In this document: one piece after another, positions 16,214 to 22,244 of the stretch
Layout: every line of letters starts with the position of its first letter
How positions within the stretch are numbered: position 1 is the stretch's first letter
Source of the DNA: JAFGTX01 sp942492225
GTDB lineage: Bacteria > Bacillota > Clostridia > Peptostreptococcales > Acidaminobacteraceae
Assembly: GCA_942492225.1 (NCBI GenBank)
Contig: CALODS010000064.1
Coordinates: forward strand, 1 to 22,244
Length of the DNA: 22,244 nucleotides
Direction of reading: 5' to 3'
The notes under the pieces: model-generated
Seen by the model: the letters and a program-made list of their open reading frames with translations, nothing else
The model's database searches: none
What the model was told of the DNA's origin: nothing
Position numbers and translations under genes: made by a program

Positions 16214-17480
16214 ATCCAAAATTTTGGTTATCAAATCCTAATAATGGTTGTATTAACTATGAATTAATGCAATCGTCATTCCCTTTGTTCACGGAAGTTA
16301 AATATTATTTATCTATTCTCCAAGTTGAAACAGTAAATCGTAAAACTAGTATAGGAGTTTTACAATTTGTTTTTGGTACTGAAACAAGTGTTAAAACAAA
16401 TATTCCACACTATCAAATTTATTTAGAGTTTAAGTATTTAGATTGAATAATTTTTTAACAAATAGAGTTCACATTGTTGTTCAAAAGGTATACAATGATA
16501 ATTATAAAAACTATTGTTTAAAACCAACATCTAATTTTGAATTTAATTCAAATTATTACTGGAATATAAAATTTTCTAGTGAAACGGTTTTTGAGAATAA
16601 AACTTTAAAACTTATGGACATGCGACCTGGTTTAAAAAAAATAAAAGATAATTATTGGACTGGTCAAACTTTACTTTTGGAGATTATAAAATCAAACCCG
16701 GATGATCGAACCGGTATTTGGTTATTTGATATTATAGGTGGAACAGGGAAAACTGGCTTTTTTCAAACTGTTGTAGATAATGAAAAATTAAACGGTCTTT
16801 ATTTACGCGTTAGCGAAGGTGTGGAACGTTTATCGACTAAATTAAGAAAAAAAATAAAAAATCGTTTAGAAATGAATAAAGGTTATCCGAAATTTATTTG
16901 GATAAATTTTGGCCGAACTGTAGAAGAAGAAGCTCTAAAAGCATTTGCTGATTTTATAGAATAAATCTTGGATGGTATGTTAGACGACAATTTCGGGAAT
17001 ACATCCACGGGTGATTTTGTTCCATTACCTTACGTTAATTTAATAGTAACAGCGAATACACCTCCAAATCTGAATCAATTAACAGGGGATCGATTAAAGT
17101 TAATGACTTTATTTCCAGTGAAAGATGAATCGGGTAAAATGGTAGATTCGTTCTTACTTCCGGTGTTTGTGAAAATATCAGTAAAAATCTTAAAATCATT
17201 TCCGAGTAATCTAGAATATTACTTTACGGTAATTCCGGAATCTTGGGAATTCTATTCTGACAAATACAAGTATTTGCCTTGGTTTATGGAATTAGTAAAA
17301 AATGTAACTCGTTTTGAAGAGTTTAAATCAACTCCAGAATATGAGCGTCAAAAATATGAATCAAGACTGATCTCCAAGTGGGTTACAAGTACTCCGTATA
17401 ATGTGCAATCGGATATTTTATCAGTTTATTACAAAGCCTTAGCTTACTCTACCACAGTGAGTGGTCGTGGAAGCAATTAA
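16159..17480 (+). pseudogene. rep: CRESS-DNA-type replication initiator (HUH endonuclease + SF3 helicase), broken
   Basis: A rolling-circle replication initiator of the kind found in circular Rep-encoding ssDNA viruses and related plasmids. Segment 1 (16159-16446) gives VFGTETS and HYQIYLEFKY, matching Rep motif II (H-x-Q). Segment 2 (16443-16964) gives NYCLKP, motif III with the catalytic tyrosine and lysine, then the helicase Walker A GGTGKTGFF and a Walker B-like FIWINFGR. Segment 3 (16968-17480) gives VNLIVTANTPPN (motif C with its asparagine) and DRLKLMTL. The order and spacing are right for a protein of about 440 residues. Motif I is only weakly visible near KFISVIIQ. Two lesions break it: a -1 shift at about 16441 between motifs II and III, and an in-frame TAA (16962-16964) between DFIE and ILDGML. 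The Walker B aspartate is replaced by asparagine. It is probably inactive and integrated. Confidence 0.85.
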
Positions 17481-17555
17481 AAATTTATTGAAGCTTTGTC
17501 TCTTAATAAAAGTGATTTTGAAAATTTTATTCAGATGATTATAAATCATTAGCTC

Positions 17556-18041
17556 ATGCAGATTATAACTAAACCTTTACATAATCAATATTGATTACAT
17601 TACTTAGATAATAGAACTTATATTAAGTATGCAGAAGTTTACTCGTGCTGTAAATGCTAGGGTGTTCGAGGTGTGTATACGTTTTTTTGTGGTACTAATT
17701 TATTAGATGTAGTAAAAGAAATTGCTCAAGATACTGTTGTCCAATATGGCAAACGACGTTTGGCAACAGTTGTAGTTGGTAGCGCGACTTATATTTGTGC
17801 ACCAGCTATTGCTATTATTACAAATGCCAGTCGTGTTGTTAGATCGTGTAAAGTAGTATACACTAGTATTGGATTCGTGTTAGAAGTGATTGAAGACGCC
17901 TCGCACGTACCGTTTTTACCCTTAGATCTAGTATTATTTGGTCAACTTATTCCTGCAACTAAAGACGGCCGTTTTAGTTCTTGGACTAATATTACAGATA
18001 TTATTTATGAATTATCAGGTATAGGTAATTCGTTGTTTTAA
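17556..18041 (+). pseudogene. Decayed second copy of ORF157
   Basis: The frame from ATG 17556 aligns with ORF157 along its whole length: KPLHNQY, YSCCK, GVRGVYTFF, DTVVQYGKRR, ATYICAPAIAIITNAS, SRVVRSCKVVYTSIGF, EVIEDASHVPFLPLDLVLFG, RFSSWTNITDII. Two in-frame stops interrupt the N-terminal part: TGA at 17592-17594, and TAG at 17658-17660 where ORF157 has tryptophan (CCKRW versus CCKC-stop). From 17673 onward 122 codons remain open and could still be translated. The stops are substitutions, not indels, so they look like genuine decay. With ORF157 it forms a direct repeat bracketing the Rep gene. Confidence 0.85.
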
Positions 18042-18066
18042 TTTTAGGCTCTGTTAGATTTTTTTT

Positions 18067-18100
18067 GAAAAGTGAAAAAAAAAAAATAAATTCACTTTTC
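18067..18100 (+). terminator. Hairpin after the ORF157 second copy
   Basis: Perfect 10-bp arms GAAAAGTGAA (18067-18076) and TTCACTTTTC (18091-18100) with an A-rich loop, about 25 bases after the pseudogene stop. Confidence 0.75.
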
Positions 18101-18112
18101 TAACCAAATTAT

Positions 18113-18570
18113 TTTATCTTCCATCGCATCTCAAAAGCAACAATTGATTTAAAATGGAATTGAAGAACAAAATATTTTTGTCGAAGCCGGATCAGCGACT
18201 ACCGAGATTAAAACCCGACCTATTTTTTAAAAGTTAGTCAACCAAAAATTAAAAGAGAATGACTTTTTAATAGTTACTAAAATCGATAGATGTAGTCGAA
18301 ACACAGTTGAGTGCAACCAATTTAGATACGATTGCTACTTTTGAGAATGAACGTCGAAGAGAAAGACAACGTGAGGGGATAAAAGCTGCTAAAGCATCAG
18401 AGAAATATCTAGGTCGAAAAACTATTATTAATAAAAAATTAATTGATAAAGTGAAATACTTGAAAGAAAGTAAAAACTTATCTGTTACCGATATTAGCAA
18501 GCTAACTGGAGTAAGTTCTCCCACTGTTTACAAAGTCTTAAAAGAACATTTAGGATACGTATCAAATTGA
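18113..18570 (+). pseudogene. Serine recombinase (resolvase/invertase family) remnant, SerC-like
   Basis: Upstream part in one frame: SSIASQKQQL, NGIEEQNIFVEAGSATTEI, KTRPIF, then LKENDFLIVTKIDRCSRNTVE. This is the catalytic-domain pattern of serine recombinases, including the 'gD-x-h-h-v-x-K-h-D-R-x-x-R' helix. The C-terminal part (18307-18570, shifted frame) reads FENERRRERQREGIKAAKA, YLGRKTIINKKLIDKVKYL, VTDISKLTGVSSPTVYKVL. This is the E-helix plus the helix-turn-helix DNA-binding domain. The first residues with the nucleophilic serine are degraded, there is a TAA at 18228, and roughly 50 residues between the parts are missing. Serine recombinase genes (serC) are known from diatom plasmids and from plastids that acquired them, which fits this context. 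Confidence 0.8.
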
Positions 18571-18581
18571 TTAGTGAAACC

Positions 18582-18586
18582 GGAGG
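18582..18586 (+). promoter_or_regulatory. Ribosome binding site of the second initiator gene
   Basis: GGAGG lies six bases before the ATG at 18593. It supports that start and shows the gene was once translated by bacterial-type ribosomes. Confidence 0.65.
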
Positions 18587-18592
18587 AAAAAA

Positions 18593-19580
18593 ATGGAGCA
18601 AAATAAATTAAGTTTTGAATCAGAAAATCTAGGTGTGGATTATATTTCTTTCAACCTTAAAAGTTTTATGGATCCAGAAATAATTGCCCATCGTTTATCT
18701 AAGCACTTTACTCCACATGTTTTAATTAACGATGAACCTAAGATTGGATTTCATGGCTTGAAAAAAAATATAAGGTTTCTGTCCTTCACTATACGGGATC
18801 TGAAAGCTATTGGGTTGGAACTCAGATTATTTTATCTGGAAAAATGCGGGTTATTTTTATAAAGTTATCAAAACTCAAAATTTTGATTGGAGTATTTTGA
18901 AGTTGGACCAGCAGACTCTAAGGTTAGGTCGAATCGATTTTTGCTTTTCTCGTCCAAATGATTTGAATCATACAAGCAAATTATTCGATAGATTTTTAGT
19001 CGATTCACGAAGCCAGATTAAAAATCATACAATTACTCGGCACATAAGATTACAAGATTTTCCTGACGGAAAAATCTTAAAAATCAATCGTAGAAACAAT
19101 TCACTGCATTATCGAGTTTACCAAAAAGACTAAAACGTCCGTTTTGAAATTGAATTGAAACATCTTCAAACAAAGTTGGTCCAGGATTAGTTGTTTCAGA
19201 ATCAACTTGACATATTTGAAAATCAATTAGTTATCAAATATTTTCAGTACTCTAAACGAGTACTTTGTTTGGATTATCAATATACAGATTGGATTCTTGA
19301 CTTTGAACGAAGACACCGAAAATACGATCTAATAAATTCTACTTATACCTCATTAGTTACTAGTTATCTTGAAAATCAAAGAATTAATAATCAGGCTGAG
19401 GAAGAAAGGATTTTTCACCTCTTACAGTTTTTATCGTTTGTGAAAAGTTTAAAGTTGAACCCACTAAAAGATTGTAAAACCCATAAAATTAAAAAGCAAA
19501 ATTATTATGGTTTAAAATTCCCTTTAAGTAAATTTGTGAAGTTTATGAGGATTGAAATTTCAAACCATTCTAAACGATAA
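18593..19580 (+). pseudogene. Replication initiation factor-like protein (Rep_trans family type), broken
   Basis: A plasmid replication initiator-like protein, unrelated to the CRESS Rep. After MEQNKLSFESENLGVDYISF the frame slips at an A8 run (18761-18768) and continues YKVSVLHYTGSES, YWVGTQI, SGKNAGYFYKVIK, FDWSILKL, LRLGRIDFCFSR. It then reads KILKINRRNNSLHYRVYQKD, RFEIELK, FQYSKRVLCLDYQYTDWILD, FERRHRK. The sequence 'W-x-G-x-Q-I-x-x-S-G', 'G-R-I-D' and 'Y-R-V-Y-x-K..F-E-h-E-h-K' is the signature of replication initiation factors found on plasmids and in algal organelle insertions. In-frame stops TAA (19131-19133) and TAG (19188-19190) break it. The A8 slip may be a sequencing error; the two stops are not homopolymer-linked. 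Confidence 0.75.
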
Positions 19581-19599
19581 AAACTGATATTCTATTTTT

Positions 19600-20089
19600 A
19601 TCAGTTACAAAAGCTAGATCCTATTTTAAAAGTATTTTCGAGTAGGGCTTTTCGAAGTTATGTCTGCTTCCCGTATGTTGAGTGTAAAAATCTTTCTGGT
19701 AAGTCGTGGGTTATCAAAGTCCTAGCAGTTGAAGAACTTTTGACTTGCCATATCCTTTTTAATTGCCGAAGTCGTTTCTTCGTTCAGAAAGTAAGAATGA
19801 TTTACAGTTAAAAGTTCGAATTATGAAATCGTTAGCCCTTAGTAAATCAGAAAAAACATTGGATCTTGAAGAATTTTTCAATCCAATTAATCTTCGAAAT
19901 AATCAACTGATTCAAATTAAAAAAAATATTCTCTAATTACTTCACGAATTAGCTGAAAATAACACCATCCAGAAATATAGCATTTTATCTGCTAAATTGT
20001 TATTAAATAGACGTTTATTAAGTTTATCGTCCGATTTTAAATTTAATTTTCAACTACTTTTTGTATTGCTTAGTATAAATATGCTATAA
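19600..20089 (+). pseudogene. C-terminal remnants of the second initiator
   Basis: Coding-like peptides continue after 19580 in changing frames: LQKLDPILKVFSSRAFRSYV, NLSGKSWVIKVLAVEEL, then IMKSLALSKSEKTLDLEEFF, INLRNNQLIQIKKNIL-stop-LLHELAENN, LSAKLLLNRRLLSL, ending at TAA 20087-20089. They sit directly behind the initiator and have similar codon use, so they are most simply its degraded C-terminus. Confidence 0.5.
20078..20086 (+). promoter_or_regulatory. Extended -10 element TGCTATAAT
   Basis: ATATGCTATAATTT matches the extended -10 consensus (TGnTATAAT), like the rbcL upstream site. There is no obvious plus-strand gene within 1.5 kb, so it may be fortuitous in this AT-rich DNA. Confidence 0.3.
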
Positions 20090-20187
20090 TTTGAATATCG
20101 AAAAAATAACCTTTCTCCGTTTTCGGATCTCATATAAAACACTTTTTTACTGCCTGATAACTTTCGAGCACTATGTTCTACAGATAA

Positions 20188-20691
20188 TTACTTTGTTAAC
20201 ATTATTAATGATTTTCTTGTTTCACTATCAGTTTTTATTAATTTACCATATTTAAATAATTTACCATCAACACGTAATTTAAAAATAAATTTATCACTTT
20301 GTTGTGTTTTTATTTGTTTTTTTATCTTTATTAAATTGCCCCTTTCTTATTTTGGCTCTACGTCTCACTTCTAAAGAAGACTGAGGAAATCTATACCAAG
20401 GCCTGTAATCGCTACCAGTTGAAAAAGAAGCATCAACACCTGATTCAGTGCGTTTCTTTTCTCTTAACAGAGCATTAGATCTTGCTCTGGCACCTATATT
20501 AGTTTTAGATACTTTTAAATTTTTCAAAGTTTGTTTAATTGCGCTTATATTTTCCGGAACTAATCCTGATAAAGTAGCAGCTATGAAAATTGCCATCTTT
20601 ATACAAAGCCATAATTTATTTAAATTTTGTTCAGTTAAGTTACGATATAACCAAATAAAAATACCTCCAACAATGGACAGAAAAAATACAT
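20188..20691 (-). CDS. Plastid membrane ORF of unknown function, two homopolymer indels
   Basis: Minus strand, about 168 codons after correcting one missing T near 20680 and one extra A near 20302. It starts MYFFLSIVGGIFIWLYRNL (hydrophobic, membrane segment), then IKMAIFIAATLSGLV, QTLKNLKVSKTNIGARARS, LREKKRTESGVDAS, GSDYRPWYRFPQSSLEVRRR and a basic tail, DKFIFKLRVDGKLFKYGKL, KTDSETRKSLIMLTK, stopping at 20188-20190. An N-terminal anchor plus a basic soluble domain is evident. It could be one of the diatom-conserved ycf genes of unknown function, but I cannot name it. A start at the internal methionine of KMAIF (20596) is the alternative. It shares orientation with rps18-rpl33. Confidence 0.6.
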
Positions 20692-20754
20692 CTTTTAATA
20701 TTTTTATAAATAATTCAAATACTTTTTAAATAATAATATACACTATCTTCAAAT

Positions 20755-20795
20755 AAAATGGTGCACAATTTCTAAATAATACTGTACACCATTTT
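20755..20795. terminator. Inverted repeat between rps18 and the membrane ORF
   Basis: AAAATGGTGCACA (20755-20767) and TGTACACCATTTT (20783-20795) pair over 13 bases with one mismatch and a 15-base loop. A short direct repeat TTTCTAAATAATA flanks the right arm. Probably a transcript-end or RNA-stability element. Confidence 0.65.
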
Positions 20796-20972
20796 CTAAA
20801 TAATATTTTAGTTTTTTTTAGAACTAAAAGTTTTAAATATGTGAACTTGAACTTCAAACTTCATAAATGTTTGACTAAAGAATTATAAAAATTAATAACT
20901 ATTTTATTACTTACTTAAGGAAATAGGATTATTATACTAAATATGTTATAATATAACAACTCTAAATTATTT

Positions 20973-21191
20973 TTAAATAGAATTTGATGCAACAAAAGGA
21001 AGTAATGATAAAATTCGTGCACGTTTAATTGCTTTAGCTAATTTTCGTTGCTGTTGGATTGTTACTCCTGTAGCTCGTCGTGGAATAATTTTTCCTTGTT
21101 CTGTTACAAATAATGATAACAAGTCAATGTCTTTGTAATCAATTTTTTGATTTGGACTAATCGGAGATATTTTTTGTTTTTTTAATGCCAT
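20973..21191 (-). CDS. rps18: Plastid ribosomal protein bS18
   Basis: A small-subunit ribosomal protein that packs against bS6. Intact, 72 residues, the normal plastid length. It shows IDYKDIDLLSLFVTEQGKI, IPRRATGVTIQQQRKLAKAI and KRARILSLLPF, the conserved bS18 core. It lies three bases downstream of rpl33, the same order as in other red-lineage plastids, so the two are surely co-transcribed. Confidence 0.97.
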   Translation of the reverse strand: MALKKQKISPISPNQKIDYKDIDLLSLFVTEQGKIIPRRATGVTIQQQRKLAKAIKRARILSLLPFVASNSI

Positions 21192-21194
21192 AAT

Positions 21195-21389
21195 TTATTT
21201 AATTTCTTTATGTATAGTAGATTTATTACAATATTGACAATATTTTTTTAATTCTAATCTTTCAGGATTATTACGGCGATTTTTTTGTGTTAAATATCTT
21301 GAAACACCTGGTGAATGTTTATTTAAATTAGAACGACACTCAGTACATTCTAAAGTAATAGAAATTCGAGTTCCTTTATTTTTTGCCAT
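21195..21389 (-). CDS. rpl33: Plastid ribosomal protein bL33
   Basis: A large-subunit ribosomal protein near the E site. 64 residues, intact. It starts MAKNKGTRISITLECTEC, has the zinc-ribbon cysteines (C-x-x-C in ECTEC and KYCQYC) and YLTQKNRRNNPERLELKKY. The start at 21389 is preferred over an upstream in-frame ATG, because the family begins MAK-x-K and the extra residues are hydrophobic and unconserved. It is followed by rps18. Confidence 0.96.
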   Translation of the reverse strand: MAKNKGTRISITLECTECRSNLNKHSPGVSRYLTQKNRRNNPERLELKKYCQYCNKSTIHKEIK

Positions 21390-21587
21390 GTTGATTAATA
21401 ATAACAATTTTAGCTTACAATATTGCATGAAATTTTTAATTTTAGCAAGCTTTAAAAAATAAAATTTTTTTGAAATTAAAAATTTTTGTATAAAGTAGCT
21501 TCCAATTTTTTATTAAATATATTACTATCATATTACACTTTCATTAAAAAAACTTCTAAAACTATTTAAAATAATACCAAAATTAAT

Positions 21588-21868
21588 ATGGCTAATACTA
21601 AATCAGCAGAAAAAACGAATTGAAATTAATGAGCGAAATCGATTAAGAAATCGATTTTATAAAAGTTCAGTTAGAACTCTCATAAAATTTTTCTTTAAAC
21701 ACTTAGAAACTTATGAAATTTCAAAAAACTTAAAAGCAAAAGAGAAAGCAAAAAAAACTTTAAATTCAATTTATAGCTTAATTGATAAAGGTACAAAAAA
21801 ATATCTTTCATAAAAATACTGCTGCTCGAAAAAAATCAAGATTAGCGAATTATTTAAAAGCAGCCTAA
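21588..21868 (+). CDS. rps20: Plastid ribosomal protein bS20, two homopolymer frameshifts
   Basis: Starts MANTKSAEK, then after one surplus A in the A6 run (21610-21615) continues RIEINERNRLRNRFYKSSVR, TLIKFFFKHLE, KAKEKAKKTLNSIYSLIDKG. After a second indel in the A7 run (21795-21801) it continues NIFHKNTAARKKSRLANYLK, ending AA at TAA 21866-21868. This is a complete bS20 once both A runs are corrected. Both lesions are in homopolymers and nothing else is wrong, so sequencing error is the likely cause. It heads the rps20-rpoB gene order of red-lineage plastids. Confidence 0.92.
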
Positions 21869-22014
21869 CTCTTATTAACCAATTAATACTTTGATTTAAT
21901 GAAAAAAAGAATATTTGTAGTTAAGAAAATTAAAAATTTTCTTAACTTTAATTTAATAAAAGCAAATATAATTATTAAAAAATTAATTATTTACCTGCAT
22001 TAACAATAAAGACT

Positions 22015-22244
22015 ATGAAACAACATATGAATTTTATTACGGCTCTTCCTGATTTTATTGAAATGCAAAGGACTAGTTTCTGTTGGTTTCTCACTCAAGG
22101 ATTAAATGAAGAATTAGCATTATTTTCAAGAATTCATGATTTTAGTCAAAATACTGAATATATATTATTTGGAGAAGAATATAGTCTAATAAAGCCACCC
22201 TTGTAGTTTATTAATTGCTAGAAAATATAGTGGTAATTATAGAG
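22015..22244 (+). CDS. rpoB: Plastid RNA polymerase beta subunit, N-terminus, runs off the window
   Basis: Beta subunit of the plastid-encoded bacterial-type RNA polymerase. The N-terminus reads FITALPDFIEMQRTSFCWFL, GLNEELALFSRIHDFSQNTE, YILFGEEYSLIKPP. After one surplus C in the CCC at 22198-22200 it continues SLLIARKYSGNYR to the window edge. Uncorrected, it would stop at TAG 22204-22206. The motif order is that of the RpoB protrusion start. Only about 75 of more than 1000 residues are present. Downstream rpoC1 and rpoC2 are expected but not in view. Confidence 0.95.

Noticed and set aside
16441..16446. Programmed -1 ribosomal frameshift in Rep
   Set aside because: There is no X-XXY-YYZ slippery heptamer in the zero frame, and an additional in-frame TAA downstream would still prevent a full product.
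18267..18524. Minus-strand frame across the recombinase
   Set aside because: It is a shadow of the helix-turn-helix coding strand, which has clear family similarity.

Overview
The window does not read as one genome. Base composition, coding style and gene content divide it into three blocks with abrupt edges, so it is probably a chimeric contig, or less likely a real mosaic. Block 1 (about 1-5250) has mixed, fairly GC-rich composition. It carries microsatellites, short tandem duplications and the 3' end of a non-LTR retrotransposon in tandem, and no gene I can support. It looks like the repeat-rich nuclear DNA of a large-genome protist such as a dinoflagellate, which is an inference only.

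Block 2 (about 5290-12030) is AT-rich and gene-dense. It holds an RPB6 RNA polymerase subunit, a CCCH zinc finger/RS-rich protein, a BTB-like protein, an LRR/F-box-like protein with a coiled-coil tail, a long coiled-coil protein, a two-helix membrane protein and a 5'-truncated gene. Two introns of 53 and 59 nt have spliceosomal signals. A near-palindromic element, TTCGCCGAA, recurs at four gene starts. The source is a compact eukaryotic genome or a large eukaryotic DNA virus; the sequence alone does not decide.

Block 3 (about 12030-22244) is a diatom-type plastid genome: sufB (cut at the block edge), rbcL, rbcS, rps18, rpl33, rps20 and the start of rpoB. The red-type (Form ID) Rubisco and the rpl33-rps18 / rps20-rpoB arrangement support this. 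Between rbcS and the ribosomal cluster lies a plasmid-derived island of about 5 kb (15058-20089). It contains a hydrophobic ORF of 157 codons and its decayed second copy, a helical ORF, a broken CRESS-DNA-type Rep (HUH nickase plus SF3 helicase), a broken serine recombinase, and a broken replication-initiation-factor-like protein of a different family. Perfect inverted repeats and three 9-bp iterons lie just upstream of the CRESS Rep and look like a replication origin.

Many genes, including plastid rps20 and rpoB that should be intact, are broken by one- or two-base indels, mostly in homopolymers. This suggests unpolished long-read sequence. The Rep, its flanking ORF copy and the second initiator also contain substitution-type in-frame stops, which look like real decay. 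The most interesting object is the CRESS-type replicon fossil with a putative origin inside a diatom plastid genome, beside a second, unrelated replicon fossil.
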